Assembly: GCA_021108215.1 (NCBI GenBank) | Contig: JAIORK010000001.1 | Span: 1 to 64,000 of the forward strand | Reading direction: 5' to 3' | DNA: 64,000 nt | Origin: a bacterium | GTDB lineage: Bacteria > Oederibacteriota > JAAXVQ01 > JAUVAV01 | Shown here: piece after piece, positions 1 to 9,487 of the stretch | Layout: each line of letters opens with the position of its first letter | Numbering within the stretch: the stretch's first letter is position 1 | Notes under the pieces: generated by a model | Databases searched by the model: none | What the model was told of the DNA's origin: nothing | Seen by the model: the letters and a program-made list of their open reading frames with translations, nothing else | Position numbers and translations under genes: made by a program

Positions 1-206
1 ACACCGACGTTTACGGCAACGCCGACTGCGACGTCGACGTATACCGCGACCCCGACCGGGACACCGACATTGACCGCCACGCCAACGGATACTGCCACGT
101 TTACAATGACGCCGACGGATACACCGACGTTTACGGCAACGCCGACTGCGACGTCGACGTATACCGCGACCCCGACCGAAACACCGACATTGACCGCCAC
201 GCCAAC
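1..206 (+). repeat. 120-bp in-frame tandem duplication inside the Thr/Pro repeat
   Basis: Bases 1-58 are identical to 121-178, and 61-86 are identical to 181-206. The shift is 120 bases (40 codons). The rest of the low-complexity region varies freely at third codon positions, so this is a recent duplication on top of an older protein-level pattern. The left copy may continue beyond the window. Confidence 0.9.
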
Positions 207-1812
207 CGGTACGCCGACGCTTACCGTGACGCCGACGTTAACCGTAACCCCGACATTGACGGTTACTCCGACTGATACTCCAACGCTTACTGTGACCCCG
301 ACCGGGACACCGACAGTGACGGTCACCCCGACCGATACATCGACACTGACGATGACGCCCACAGGAACATCAACCGCGACCGCCACACCGACCGCGACAC
401 CGACATATACAGTAACATCAACGGTCACGCCGACCGATACGCCGACACTGACCGCGACGCCAACGGGAACATCGACAAATACAGTCACACCAACAGTTAC
501 AGCAACATTCACAGCCACACCAACCGCGACCCCGACCGATACGGCTACAGCAACGCATTCACCGACATTGACCATAACGCCGACGGATACACCAACCGCG
601 ACTGCTACGCCGACCATCACAGTGACACAGACCTCGACGTTCACCATGACACCAACGGCGACTGCGACCAACACAGCGACGCCGTCGTTTACGCCGACAT
701 ACACCGCAACCCCGACCGATACACCGACTATGACGCCGTCGTTTACGTCGACATACACCACGACCCCGACCGCCACACCGACAGTAACGCCAACATCTAC
801 CGGCACGCCGACCACAACCGCGACCGCGACAGAAACCGATACACCCACGGCCACGGCCACATCGTCATTCACTGCGACGCCGACCGCGACACCAAGCGTA
901 ACCCCGACTGCGACCGGAACTGTAACACCGACCAATACGTCGACCGGTACGGCCACGCCAACGGCAACCATTACGCTAACTGTCACACTGAGCGGGACAC
1001 CGACTTCAACATTTACCGTGACAACAACCCCGACTGTTACGCCGAGTTTCACTGCAACCCCGAGTGCGACCCCGAGTGCGACCATCACAGAGACCGCGAC
1101 CATGTCACCGACAGCTACAGTTTCGCCCACGATCACACAGACCAGTACCGTTACGCCGACTGTGACGGTGACCCCCACAATAACGCATTCACCCACCGTG
1201 ACCCCGACAGCCACGGAGGTGGCCGGCATTGAATTCACAGTTTTAATTCTGGATTCCGCCGGCAACCGGGTGCGGACCCTTTTGGAGACACATGTTTTGG
1301 AACCGGTGAATGATTTCAGTCTTTCAGCAGACCTTTTACAGGCGGATGGGCGTGAACAATTGCGTATTTGGACTGATACTCTTTTTGAGACTTTGTGGGA
1401 TGGCACCAATGAAGCGGGGAAATTAGTCGCCAGTGGACAATATTATATTAAGACCATCAGTGTGGACCGCATTAATCGGGAGACGGTGGTGGTTAAACCG
1501 GTGACAGTGCAGCGTCCCTTTATCCGGGTTTTGGAAAGCACCAGGCTGGCACCCAATCCGGCGCGTGATACAGTCCGGGTCTGGGGACGGACACGCATTG
1601 CCGGGGCCGAGGTCAAAGCCAATGTCTATACCGTTGCCGGGGAGCTGGTCGGGCGTCTTTATTTTGGGAGCATGGATTACGTGGATTGGAATATGACCAA
1701 CACCTGCGGTGAACGCTTGGCCAGCGGTGTCTATCTGGTGGTTATTTTAGCCAAGGATCCTGTGACCGGGCAGGTAGAAAGAAAAGTAATGAAACTGGCG
1801 GTATTGCGATGA
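1..1812 (+). CDS. Thr/Pro-repeat surface protein with C-terminal FlgD-like Ig domains (5'-truncated)
   Basis: The frame is already open at base 1, so the true start lies left of the window; 603 residues are visible. Roughly the first 405 residues are low complexity with Thr (sometimes Ser) at nearly every second position and recurrent TPT and TATP steps, followed by about 200 ordinary residues. The ordinary part carries two Ig-like FlgD-type modules: one with [18 protein letters not shown] near base 1400, and a final one with [13 protein letters not shown] and [11 protein letters not shown], the arrangement seen in FlgD-Ig and type IX-like C-terminal sorting modules. The repeat would be an extended, possibly glycosylated stalk and the tail an anchor or sorting signal (inference). 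Its TGA overlaps the ATG of the next gene (ATGA at 1809-1812), so the two are probably cotranslated. A linker in a larger multidomain protein is the alternative reading. Confidence 0.75.
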   Translation, partial: TPTFTATPTATSTYTATPTGTPTLTATPTDTATFTMTPTDTPTFTATPTATSTYTATPTETPTLTATPTGTPTLTVTPTLTVTPTLTVTPTDTPTLTVTPTGTPTVTVTPTDTSTLTMTPTGTSTATATPTATPTYTVTSTVTPTDTPTLTATPTGTSTNTVTPTVTATFTATPTATPTDTATATHSPTLTITPTDTPTATATPTITVTQTSTFTMTPTATATNTATPSFTPTYTATPTDTPTMTPSFTSTYTTTPTATPTVTPTSTGTPTTTATATETDTPTATATSSFTATPTATPSVTPTATGTVTPTNTSTGTATPTATITLTVTLSGTPTSTFTVTTTPTVTPSFTATPSATPSATITETATMSPTATVSPTITQTSTVTPTVTVTPTITHSPTVTPTATEVAGIEFTVLILDSAGNRVRTLLETHVLEPVNDFSLSADLLQADGREQLRIWTDTLFETLWDGTNEAGKLVASGQYYIKTISVDRINRETVVVKPVTVQRPFIRVLESTRLAPNPARDTVRVWGRTRIAGAEVKANVYTVAGELVGRLYFGSMDYVDWNMTNTCGERLASGVYLVVILAKDPVTGQVERKVMKLAVLR

Positions 1813-4115
1813 GGCGGATACTTAGGCAGTTGATATTTATTGGACTGGCCGGTGTGATCGGGACGCTGCCGCTTTACGCGGGGTTGTATGAAAAAGGCGG
1901 CGCCAATGGTTTGGGTGCCCGCGCCATGGGTATGGCGGGCGCCTATACGGCACTGGTCGCGGATGAGAGCGCGGTTTGGTGGAACCCGGCCGGATTGGGA
2001 AGTTTGGATCATTTGCAGATAGGGACATCGTTGGGATCACTTTACAACGGAAAAATGCGGTTATTTAATTTTTCTGCAGCAGCACCGCTTACCGCCGATG
2101 CAGCGGTTGGATTGAACTGGGTGCATCATTACTATAGTGATTCATCACCCATCAATACCGAGACGGTAACCCTTGCGGGAAGTATGCCATTGACAGCGGA
2201 CCGGCGGCTTTATCTGGGTGCCGGGTTGAAAATTTTGTTTGGCGGGATGACCCTGGATACTCACACTTATTCCGGGATGGGATTTGATTTTGGATTGCGA
2301 TACCGGTTGCCATTGGGAGAAGAACAGGTCCTGGCTTGGGCCGTGACACTTCGGGATTTGGATACCCGGATCACCTGGAATAACAGCCTGACAGAGCAAG
2401 TACCGCAGAGCATGGTTGTGGGATCGGCATTTCATATTGATGATTTCACCGCAGCCACGCTGGATTTCGAGATGGTCCAATCCGGTCAGGAAGAGGTGCA
2501 AGGCACGCGTATTCTCCGGATCGGGATGGAAAGATGGTTTCGCGAAATCATCGGGCTGCGTGCCGGTTATATGCTGGACAGCAACCACGCCAGTACGTTT
2601 AGTGCCGGTGCGGGTTTCAAAATTTCAGGCTGGGATCTTCAGTACGCCCTGTTGGGTGAGGTTGCGCAACTGGGTATCTCACACCGCTTGACACTTAGCT
2701 ATGTTCTTCCGGCGCTGCCGAAAAAAATCGGGGTTGCCGCAATCCCCATACCCGAGATCGTGGTTCGCCGGGTGCCGGATTACAAAATGGAACTGGTGGC
2801 ACTGCCCGAGGTCTTCTCGCCGGGCGGCGGGAGCCTTACAGATACGGTGGTATTTCAATTAAATCTCATTGAGGGCGACTGGAGCCGGACAACTGCCTGG
2901 CGGCTGCGTATCCAAAATGTTGAAAATGAAGTTGTCAGGGATTTTTCAGGAGAAGATTACTCCGAACAGTTTGAATGGGATGGTACGGATCGTGAGGGCA
3001 AAGTCTGTCCGGACGGCACGTATGAAGCGACACTGGTGTTGTTTGATTTACAGGGAAAAACGATTGGGACCACATCGGTTACGGTCTTGATCCGTACTCA
3101 AATGCCGGCCATTGGATTGCGTATCCGGCCCAGGACGCTTATTATATTGGCAACCCGTCCGCAGCGGGAAGTTACATTCCGCATGACCAATACGCAAAAT
3201 CTCAGCAATGTGACCTGGGAGATCGTAATTCAGCAGCCGGATGGTATTATTATGAAATCGTTTAGCGGTAAAGGCCGCGTGCCGCCCATCGTCCGCTGGG
3301 ATGGCATGTTGACACAGAAGCGGGCAATTACGCCGGGAACCTATGATGTGTTGGTGAAGGTTTTCGATGCGATTGGACAGGTCAGGACAGCGCTCCAGCC
3401 CTTTACCGTAAAACGCATTGAACCCAAGGTTGCCATGCAGGTTAAACCGCGATTGATCAAACTGGGTGATAAGCAAGGCGGTCAGGCAACATTCACCATC
3501 ACCGCCGGTCCGCGTAGTGAAATTAAATCCTGGAAACTGAATATCCGCAATGCGCGTATCAAGACTTTGGTCAGGACGCTTTCCGGCAAGGGTGTGCCGC
3601 CGGTTGGTGTGGTCTGGGATTGTAAAAACCAAAAAGGTGTGCTGGTTAAACGGGGTGAGTATTTTCAGGCACAAGCGGCAATAACCTATAGCGGCAACTA
3701 TGTCATGCGCGGACCCAAACTGGCTTTGGCCACAGATATTGATACAGAGGATACCGGCAGGGCGCTGGCGCTGCACCTTACCATGATTACGTTTAAGCCG
3801 GGTGCCACGGATATTCAGGTCAGCGATTATAAGCGGCTCAAGCAGGCATCAGAGACCATTAAAAAATATGCCAAGCGCTACCGTTTACAAATCAAGGGCT
3901 ATACGGATAATCAGGAAGCCAAGGGTCAGGAATTGGAGCTTGCCTGGGAGCGGGCCCGGAAGGTGCAAGAGTATTTGAATTTTTCATGCGGTATTCCAAA
4001 TAACCAAATGGCGGTGGTAGGCTATGGGGCCAGGCTGCCGCTGGCACCGGAGACTACCTCGGCAGGTCGCGCAAAAAACCGGCGGGTCGAAGTGGTGTTG
4101 ATTATTCAGAAATAA
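1809..4115 (+). CDS. PorV-like outer-membrane barrel fused to FlgD-type Ig repeats and an OmpA C-terminal domain
   Basis: 768 residues with an N-terminal signal peptide ([17 protein letters not shown]..., cleavage likely near LYA-GLY). Next comes the motif [19 protein letters not shown] followed by WWNPAGL, typical of PorV/PorQ-type (UPF0164/DUF3308) beta-barrels. Residues about 20-310 look like the barrel. Residues about 330-650 hold three FlgD-like Ig units ([59 protein letters not shown]). The last ~110 residues are an OmpA peptidoglycan-binding domain with GYTDNQ and the end motif NRRVEVVLI. It would be an outer-membrane protein tethered to the cell wall. The 4-base overlap with the Thr/Pro protein suggests that the pair forms an export or display unit (inference). 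The three-part fusion is unusual, since PorV proteins are normally barrel only. Confidence 0.8.
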   Translation: MRRILRQLIFIGLAGVIGTLPLYAGLYEKGGANGLGARAMGMAGAYTALVADESAVWWNPAGLGSLDHLQIGTSLGSLYNGKMRLFNFSAAAPLTADAAVGLNWVHHYYSDSSPINTETVTLAGSMPLTADRRLYLGAGLKILFGGMTLDTHTYSGMGFDFGLRYRLPLGEEQVLAWAVTLRDLDTRITWNNSLTEQVPQSMVVGSAFHIDDFTAATLDFEMVQSGQEEVQGTRILRIGMERWFREIIGLRAGYMLDSNHASTFSAGAGFKISGWDLQYALLGEVAQLGISHRLTLSYVLPALPKKIGVAAIPIPEIVVRRVPDYKMELVALPEVFSPGGGSLTDTVVFQLNLIEGDWSRTTAWRLRIQNVENEVVRDFSGEDYSEQFEWDGTDREGKVCPDGTYEATLVLFDLQGKTIGTTSVTVLIRTQMPAIGLRIRPRTLIILATRPQREVTFRMTNTQNLSNVTWEIVIQQPDGIIMKSFSGKGRVPPIVRWDGMLTQKRAITPGTYDVLVKVFDAIGQVRTALQPFTVKRIEPKVAMQVKPRLIKLGDKQGGQATFTITAGPRSEIKSWKLNIRNARIKTLVRTLSGKGVPPVGVVWDCKNQKGVLVKRGEYFQAQAAITYSGNYVMRGPKLALATDIDTEDTGRALALHLTMITFKPGATDIQVSDYKRLKQASETIKKYAKRYRLQIKGYTDNQEAKGQELELAWERARKVQEYLNFSCGIPNNQMAVVGYGARLPLAPETTSAGRAKNRRVEVVLIIQK

Positions 4116-4138
4116 AAAGGCAAAGGAAAAGAATTTAT

Positions 4139-4268
4139 CCACAGATTACGCAGATTACACAGATTTTAAAAACTAAAAAAACAATATAGGATTAAAAAGC
4201 ATAAATTTATTAAGTCTGTAATCCTAAAAGTTTTAAGGTTTAATCTGTGTTATCTGCGTAATTTGTGG
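4139..4268. repeat. Palindromic element, CAGATTA class (copy E)
   Basis: The left arm 4139-4165 and right arm 4242-4268 are reverse complements with 2 mismatches in 27. Each arm is built of 9-base steps: the heptamer CAGATTA followed by two free bases (CG, CA). The 76-base AT-rich middle contains an aggattaaaaagcat segment like the agggttaaaagc segment found in the other copies. Confidence 0.85.
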
Positions 4269-4343
4269 AGAATGATTTGCCGGTTAGAGAGCAGAGCACA
4301 AAGGGTGGATTGGTTTTAAGGTTTTGGGGTTTGTGTCATTGCC

Positions 4344-4372
4344 TTGACTTTCTTCAATAACGCTTGTATTAT
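4344..4372 (+). promoter_or_regulatory. Sigma-70-type promoter for the ABC importer
   Basis: TTGACT at 4344-4349, a 17-base spacer and TATTAT at 4367-4372. Both boxes match the consensus at 5 of 6 positions and the spacing is optimal. It lies about 90 bases before the binding-protein gene. Confidence 0.75.
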
Positions 4373-4464
4373 CAATTGAATAATTGATTTTTTTCAAAAA
4401 ACGCCGTTACTTTTGAGAGACAGACGGTCGCTAGGACCCTAAGCGGTACAACACGAGGATGGTT

Positions 4465-5784
4465 ATGCTCAGAAAGATTTTTGGAATATTATTTCTTATT
4501 TCTTTATCGGTTTTTATGTTGGCCGTATGGTTTCAGAATTATTACTTTGTAAATGAAGTTCCCAAACAAGGGTTGGTTTTAGAAGTCTGGAACAAACCAC
4601 CTTCACGCCAGGAAAAAGAACGCAGACTTTGGAAAGAAACTGTGATGCGTTTTGAACAGGAAAATCCCCGGATTAAAATTAATGGTATTGAGCGTGAATT
4701 TTCACCGCAGGAATTTGTCACTGTCATGGCCGGCGGCAAGGGCCCGGATGTGATGCAAGTCTGGGTCGGGGCACTGCCCATTTTGGCACGTCAGGGTTTT
4801 ATCGCGCCCATGGACACCTATATCGAGGACTGGGACCAAAAAGAGTATATTCCCGAGATTGTATGGGACCCGGCTAAGGTGGATAACAAGATTTACGGTG
4901 TTCCGCGTGATACTTACTTCACGGTTTTGTTCTATCGCAAGGATCTTTTTGCCCGGGCCGGGCTTGATCCGGAGGAACCCCCGCGCACCTGGGATGAACT
5001 TATTGAGTATGCCAAGGTTTTAACTGATCCTTCAGTCGGGCAGTATGGTTTTGGCCTGCCGCCAACAACCTGGAATTTTATGGATTTCGTCTGGCAAAAC
5101 GGTGGAACCATGATACGGAAAAACAACCGCGGTCATATGGAGGCCTCGCTTTCTTCAACTGAGATCGTACAGGTACTCCGGTTTTGGCGCGCACTTAAAA
5201 ATGATTATAAAGTCCTGCCCCCGAATGCCCTGCCGACGCATGAAAATATTGCGCAGATGTTTGCTTTGGGAAAAATCGGGATGATGATGGGGGTTGCCAA
5301 CGAGCTGCCGTCATTGATCAATAAATATGGGTTGGATTTCAGCAATGCCGGGATTGCACCGCTGCCCGCCGGGCCGGATGGATTGCGGGCGTCGCATGCC
5401 GGGGGGGATGTTTTTATCATCAATGCTTCAATTCCAAAGGAACGGCAGCAGGCAGCCTGGAAGTATATTGAGTTTGATCTCTCGCCCGCCAACCAGCTTT
5501 GGAAGTGGGTGCGCATGAATGAAATGAAGATGACAATTTTTCCCGGTGCTTTTGCGGCATCAACCAATCTTTTAAACATGCCGGAGTTTGCGATGGTCAA
5601 GGAGGAACTGGCATTTGTCCGCAATGAACCCCAGTTTGCGGAGTGGATACTCATGAAGGATGCCATGGACAAAGATCTTTTACAGGCGATTTTTGTGGAT
5701 GATTCAATTAACCTGGAAACGTATGTTCAGACATTTAACTTGAAGATTAATAAACGTTTTTTTCCGTTTGAAAAAAAGAAATGA
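4465..5784 (+). CDS. ABC importer extracellular solute-binding protein, family 1 (sugar type)
   Basis: 439 residues from the ATG at 4465. An ATG at 4459 also exists, but the GAGG at 4455-4458 sits 6 bases before 4465 and directly abuts 4459, so 4465 is preferred. The N-terminus is one hydrophobic segment (residues ~4-22) without a lipobox Cys, so it is a signal anchor or cleaved signal. The body has the family 1 pattern: EVWNKPPSRQEK followed by RFEQENPRIKI, GKGPDVMQVW, YGVPRDTYFTVLFYRKDLF and GLDPEEPPRTWDELIEYAK, as in MalE-like binding proteins. It captures a sugar or oligosaccharide outside the inner membrane and hands it to the two permeases downstream. The exact substrate cannot be read from sequence. 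The 122-base gap to the permease contains a small palindrome. Confidence 0.9.
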   Translation: MLRKIFGILFLISLSVFMLAVWFQNYYFVNEVPKQGLVLEVWNKPPSRQEKERRLWKETVMRFEQENPRIKINGIEREFSPQEFVTVMAGGKGPDVMQVWVGALPILARQGFIAPMDTYIEDWDQKEYIPEIVWDPAKVDNKIYGVPRDTYFTVLFYRKDLFARAGLDPEEPPRTWDELIEYAKVLTDPSVGQYGFGLPPTTWNFMDFVWQNGGTMIRKNNRGHMEASLSSTEIVQVLRFWRALKNDYKVLPPNALPTHENIAQMFALGKIGMMMGVANELPSLINKYGLDFSNAGIAPLPAGPDGLRASHAGGDVFIINASIPKERQQAAWKYIEFDLSPANQLWKWVRMNEMKMTIFPGAFAASTNLLNMPEFAMVKEELAFVRNEPQFAEWILMKDAMDKDLLQAIFVDDSINLETYVQTFNLKINKRFFPFEKKK

Positions 5785-5865
5785 TGTTACGGACGCGACC
5801 TGTCCGGTGAATCGCGTCCGGCGCATGCCGGTGACATATAAGCCCGAACGTGCATTTCGCTGTAG

Positions 5866-5885
5866 GGGCGCGATTGATCGCGCCC
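5866..5885. repeat. Short TAGGG-type palindrome
   Basis: GGGCGCGAT-TG-ATCGCGCCC, a perfect 9-bp stem preceded by TGTAGG. Related palindromes with other stem sequences lie at 10819, 34240 and 38555. It sits between the binding-protein and permease genes, with GTCCGGCGCATGCCGG just upstream, a string also found in the repeat at 10902. Confidence 0.75.
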
Positions 5886-5906
5886 GAGAGATTGAAGGAG
5901 TAAAGT

Positions 5907-7793
5907 ATGGCGCAGAAACGACCCAAACGTCTGCCAACCGATTTTTTTGACCGGTTGCTCTCCAACCAGACCGATGATCAGATCAATGACCTGCTCACCA
6001 CATTGGTTGATGAGCAGATCATGCCCGCGACGGAACCGGAATTGGCACCCATTCCTGCGGAAACACAAGGCGAGAATGCACAGGGTATGCATCGTGGTTT
6101 TCGCCGTGATAAAATTGAGGATTCCATTGTTACCCGCGATGAGGAATTAGATGAAGAACCGCTGACAGGTGAGCAGGATTCGGCCTTGGATGAATTGATT
6201 CCACGTACTAACCGGATGCAAAATACTGCTCAGCAAATCGAGGTGCCGGCTGCTCCGGTTGAAAGTGATGTCGTGCATCCGCCCTTGTATCCGGAAACAG
6301 ATACCCCGGCAGCTGCTCCGGCCAAGGTAAAACTTCCCGGTCTGGATAATCTGGAAGTGCCGCCGGAATTGCTTGTTGATGAACAAGCACCGGTGCAGGA
6401 TTTGTCCGAACATGCTCCGCCGGTACCGGAAGCACCGCCCCAGGCAACGGAAGTTCCCGACGAATCTTTGGAAGATAATTTTTTACCCCCGGAGGTCCCT
6501 TTGCCGCCCGAGGTGCCGACTGCACCGCCGGAGGCGACGGATGATTTTTCAGAGGCGCCGATTGCACCTGAGATGCAACCGGCCTCGGACATGTCTGCTT
6601 TGCCTGGACCGGAAGCGCCGGTAGCCGGCACACAGCCGGCTGAGGACATGGCGGCGGCTTTTCAAGTGGAGGACATGCCGGCGGAACCGCCCCCGGCAGA
6701 GGAAACCCTTGCAGTACCGCCGGTGCAGGCACCGGCAGTTGCTGCGATGCCTTCACATGAACAATTGTTGCATGCCAGAATTCAAGCACGCTGGGAGAGT
6801 CCGGCGCGTAAACCCAAGCTGCCCAAGCTGGCCAAACCTTCAGCGCCGGTGGCAGTGGAACAGCCCCGTCCGGATAAGCTGGCGGCGATTTTAGGTCAGG
6901 TTGGTGAGGTAAAGCAGCCTTTTAAATTTACCCGGCTGCATCAGGCGGCATTGATGTTTCTATTGCCGGCTTTTATTGCGTTTTCATTATTTTCATGGTA
7001 TCCCATGATCAAGGGATTGCTGATTTCCCTGTATGATTATCATCCCACCGGGGTATCAACGTTTATAGGATTACAAAATTATATTCGTGCCTTTCACGAT
7101 GAGATGTTCTGGAAAACACTTCTTCATGCCGGCGGTTTTTGTATCATGATTTTAATGCTCGGTTTTTGGCTGCCGATCTTTCTTTCTATTTTTATCAATG
7201 AATTGCGCTGGGGAAAAGGGCCGTTGAAATTTGTTTTTTTTCTGCCGTTTCTCATGCCGGCTGTTCCGGCCGCAATTTTGTGGAAGTGGATTATGGACCA
7301 GGGCCTGGGATTGCTCAATGCGCTGCTGGCGTTTTTACCCCTGGCGGACCCGCATATCGGCTGGTTGACCGATCCCAAACTGGCTTTGTTTTCCATTGTG
7401 ATGGTTTATATCTGGAAAAATACGGGTTGGGCGATTCTGATTTATTCAGCTGCGCTGGGTAATATTGATGCGACGCTTTATGAGGAAGCGGAGATGGACG
7501 GCGCGACCTTGTGGCACAAGATCAAGCATGTCACGCTGCCGGCCATGCGCAGCGTGATTGCGGTGATGCTGATTATCACCATTATTAACACCTTGCAATT
7601 GTTTACTGAGGTTTATATCATGACCAATGGCGGTCCCATGAATTCGACCGAGATGATTGCGACATATATTTACAAACAAGCGTTCTTTTATATGGATATT
7701 GGTTATGCAGCAGCCTTGTCTATGATTCTGCTGTTTATGCTGTTGGTGATTACGCTGCTGCGGTTGCGGCGTTTGGATTCGAATGGAGGCTGA
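5907..7793 (+). CDS. ABC sugar importer permease (MalF type) with a long acidic, Pro-rich N-terminal extension
   Basis: 628 residues, about twice the usual ~300. Residues 1 to ~338 are hydrophilic, rich in Pro, Ala and Glu and without membrane segments (for example PPEVPLPPEVPTAPPEATDD), and end in a basic patch, ARKPKLPKLAKPSAP. The permease proper begins near residue 339 (FKFTRLHQAALMFLLPAF) and has about six membrane segments. It includes the YDYHPTG and GLQNYIRAF motifs of MalF/UgpA permeases and the cytoplasmic EAA loop EEAEMDGATLWHKIKHVTLP that docks the ATPase. RBS: GAAGGAG about 8 bases before ATG. It forms the translocation channel with the next gene, 3 bases downstream. The extension should be cytoplasmic and disordered; its role is unknown. 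No ATPase gene is nearby, so a shared MsmK-type ATPase elsewhere is likely. Confidence 0.9.
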   Translation: MAQKRPKRLPTDFFDRLLSNQTDDQINDLLTTLVDEQIMPATEPELAPIPAETQGENAQGMHRGFRRDKIEDSIVTRDEELDEEPLTGEQDSALDELIPRTNRMQNTAQQIEVPAAPVESDVVHPPLYPETDTPAAAPAKVKLPGLDNLEVPPELLVDEQAPVQDLSEHAPPVPEAPPQATEVPDESLEDNFLPPEVPLPPEVPTAPPEATDDFSEAPIAPEMQPASDMSALPGPEAPVAGTQPAEDMAAAFQVEDMPAEPPPAEETLAVPPVQAPAVAAMPSHEQLLHARIQARWESPARKPKLPKLAKPSAPVAVEQPRPDKLAAILGQVGEVKQPFKFTRLHQAALMFLLPAFIAFSLFSWYPMIKGLLISLYDYHPTGVSTFIGLQNYIRAFHDEMFWKTLLHAGGFCIMILMLGFWLPIFLSIFINELRWGKGPLKFVFFLPFLMPAVPAAILWKWIMDQGLGLLNALLAFLPLADPHIGWLTDPKLALFSIVMVYIWKNTGWAILIYSAALGNIDATLYEEAEMDGATLWHKIKHVTLPAMRSVIAVMLIITIINTLQLFTEVYIMTNGGPMNSTEMIATYIYKQAFFYMDIGYAAALSMILLFMLLVITLLRLRRLDSNGG

Positions 7794-7796
7794 TGT

Positions 7797-8681
7797 ATGA
7801 GTCATCGTGCAATTATATCATCCGCTGACCGGAAAACAACTTCGGTGAGACTATTCATGATTACCGGGACGCTGCTGGTTTGTGTGCTGGCGGCATTGGT
7901 CGTGGTTCCGTTTCTCTGGATGGTGGCCACGTCTTTAGTGCCTGCCCAGGAGATATTCACCTGGCCGCCGAAGTGGTTTTATGGAAAATTTGATTGGTCA
8001 TCCTATTTGATCGCCTGGCAGCATGTGCCTTTTGCCACCTATATTTTTAATTCGCTGATTCACTGTTTTGGTGTGGTGGCGGGGCAGCTTTTCCTCTCGG
8101 CCCTGGCGGCCTACTCTTTTGCCAAATTGCGGCCGCCTTTGGGGAGAATGATTTTGATTTTATTTTTACTCACTTTGATGATTCCGGCTGAGAGTATCCT
8201 GATCCCTTTGTACCTGGTCATGAAGAGTTTTCCGGCGGAAAATATCCCCAATATTAATTTGATCTCCACGTTTTGGGGATTGATTCTGCCGACCATTGTT
8301 TCGGCATTTAATATTCTAATTATGAAAAGTTTTTTTGAACGTCTGCCGGATGATTGGTTGGACGCAGGTCGTTTGGACGGCTGCTCGGAGTGGATGATTT
8401 TTAGAAAAATTGTCTGGCCGGTATCCCGGCCGATTTTTGTGGTGTTGGGAATTTTTGGTTTTATTACCACCTGGAATAGTTTTTTCTGGCCCTTAATTGT
8501 GATCAATAACCCGAAACTTTATACGCTCATGGTGGGTGTGCAGAAAATGGTGGAAAGCGGCGAGCCCTGGAACATCATTATGGCGGTGGTGACACTGACA
8601 ACCCTGCCTACCATCTTTCTTTATTTTGCATTTCAAAAATATATTGTACGCGGTGTTGTATTTACCGGTCTGCAGGGGTAA
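7797..8681 (+). CDS. ABC sugar importer permease (MalG type)
   Basis: 294 residues with about six membrane segments, the normal length for a MalG/UgpE-like CUT1 permease. Diagnostic features are PFLWMVATSLVPAQEIFTWP near the N-terminus and the EAA loop DWLDAGRLDGCSEWMIFRKI, which contacts the ATPase. A GGAGG lies before the ATG and the stop of the partner permease is 3 bases upstream, so the two are translated together and form the heterodimeric channel. The order binding protein, MalF-like, MalG-like is the classic carbohydrate-importer order. The C-terminus (VRGVVFTGLQG) matches the usual family ending. Confidence 0.92.
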   Translation: MSHRAIISSADRKTTSVRLFMITGTLLVCVLAALVVVPFLWMVATSLVPAQEIFTWPPKWFYGKFDWSSYLIAWQHVPFATYIFNSLIHCFGVVAGQLFLSALAAYSFAKLRPPLGRMILILFLLTLMIPAESILIPLYLVMKSFPAENIPNINLISTFWGLILPTIVSAFNILIMKSFFERLPDDWLDAGRLDGCSEWMIFRKIVWPVSRPIFVVLGIFGFITTWNSFFWPLIVINNPKLYTLMVGVQKMVESGEPWNIIMAVVTLTTLPTIFLYFAFQKYIVRGVVFTGLQG

Positions 8682-8713
8682 AATACAGCAATACATTTTT
8701 TATGGAGGAATGA

Positions 8714-8893
8714 ATGGCTACGAAAAAACGCAGATTAAGAAAACCGGTGAATCAGGAACTGGATATGGCGGATCATGCCAGCCGTTTACGCTCTTTGCCC
8801 GCCAATCCTTGGGAAGCAGCCCGGGGGATACTGATTTGGCTGGCCGCCGGTGTTGTTTTATTTGCGCTGGGTTGGCTGGCACTGGGAAGGTAA
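8714..8893 (+). CDS. Small single-pass membrane protein
   Basis: 59 codons beginning ATG GCT ACG AAA with GGAGG at 8704-8708. A strongly basic N-terminus (KKRRLRKP) leads to NPWEAARGILIWLAAG and a hydrophobic helix ending LGWLALGR. The positive-inside rule predicts a cytoplasmic N-terminus and one membrane helix at residues ~37-57. Its TAA shares a base with the ATG of yqeK (TAATG). No family was recognised. An ATG at 8710 in another frame would fuse into the yqeK frame, but the RBS spacing and sensible composition favour this reading. Confidence 0.65.
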   Translation: MATKKRRLRKPVNQELDMADHASRLRSLPANPWEAARGILIWLAAGVVLFALGWLALGR

Positions 8894-9477
8894 TGGCCGG
8901 ACCCGCCACACGTGACCCGTTTCACAAAAAGTTAAACCATGCCTTAACCGGCGCCCGCTTTGAGCATGTCCTGGCGGTGGCGGATATGGCCAAGGCCATG
9001 GCAGGGCGCTATGCGGTTTCTCCACGGCGCGCCTATCTGGCCGGACTGCTGCATGATTGTGCCCGCGATTTGAAACCATCTGCACAAAAAAAACTAATAC
9101 AACAATACCGGGGACGCTTTGCACCGGCAGCCACATGTGCCGACCCCTGTCTCTGGCATAATCCGGCAGGTGTTTTTTTGGCACAAAGACGCTATCAGGT
9201 AAAAGATCCCATGATTTTACGTGCCATTGGGATGCACTCGACCGGGCACACCGGGATGAATGCTCTGGACCGGTTGATCTATGTTGCGGATTTTTGTGAG
9301 CCGCACCGTACCCACACGGCCGCGCAAGCGGTACGCCGATTGCTTGCAAAAGATTTGCAGGCAGCCGCACGCCGCGTTACGCAGGAAAAAATAAACTATC
9401 TGGCGAAGAATCATCTCACCCTTCATCCCTGGACACTGGCTTTGGCCAAAGAACAGGGTATCAAAGTTAAATCCTAA
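8893..9477 (+). CDS. yqeK: HD-domain phosphohydrolase, YqeK type
   Basis: 194 residues from the ATG at 8893. The HD signature is FEHVLAVADMAKAMAGRY, then AGLLHDCARDL (the HD pair), then AIGMHSTGHTGMNALDRLIY and VADFCEPHR. This is the pattern of YqeK, a symmetrical Ap4A hydrolase that in many bacteria sits next to nadD and rsfS. Neither of those genes is here; the neighbours are the small membrane protein (1-base overlap) and the sugar importer. The frame extends upstream into the permease gene, but translation from there has no RBS and an implausible composition, so the short start is preferred. The function is from family knowledge. Confidence 0.8.
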   Translation: MAGPATRDPFHKKLNHALTGARFEHVLAVADMAKAMAGRYAVSPRRAYLAGLLHDCARDLKPSAQKKLIQQYRGRFAPAATCADPCLWHNPAGVFLAQRRYQVKDPMILRAIGMHSTGHTGMNALDRLIYVADFCEPHRTHTAAQAVRRLLAKDLQAAARRVTQEKINYLAKNHLTLHPWTLALAKEQGIKVKS

Positions 9478-9487
9478 GAGCATTATT

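Larger units (their letters stand above)
4116..4464. other. Gene-free stretch: palindromic element plus promoter
   Basis: 349 bases without a gene. The left half is the palindromic element at 4139-4268 and the right half carries the promoter at 4344-4372 for the ABC importer. I see nothing else definite between them. Confidence 0.7.

Noticed and set aside
1-1215. Short-tandem-repeat DNA or satellite only
   Set aside because: The frame is intact, third bases vary and a globular domain follows in frame, so it is coding.
3048-3776. Leftward frame of 242 codons
   Set aside because: It lies wholly inside the PorV-OmpA gene in antisense, with a His/Arg/Cys-rich composition typical of a shadow.
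8626-8892. Longer N-terminus for yqeK
   Set aside because: It starts inside the permease gene and reads through the small membrane protein in another frame; the residues are unlike YqeK.
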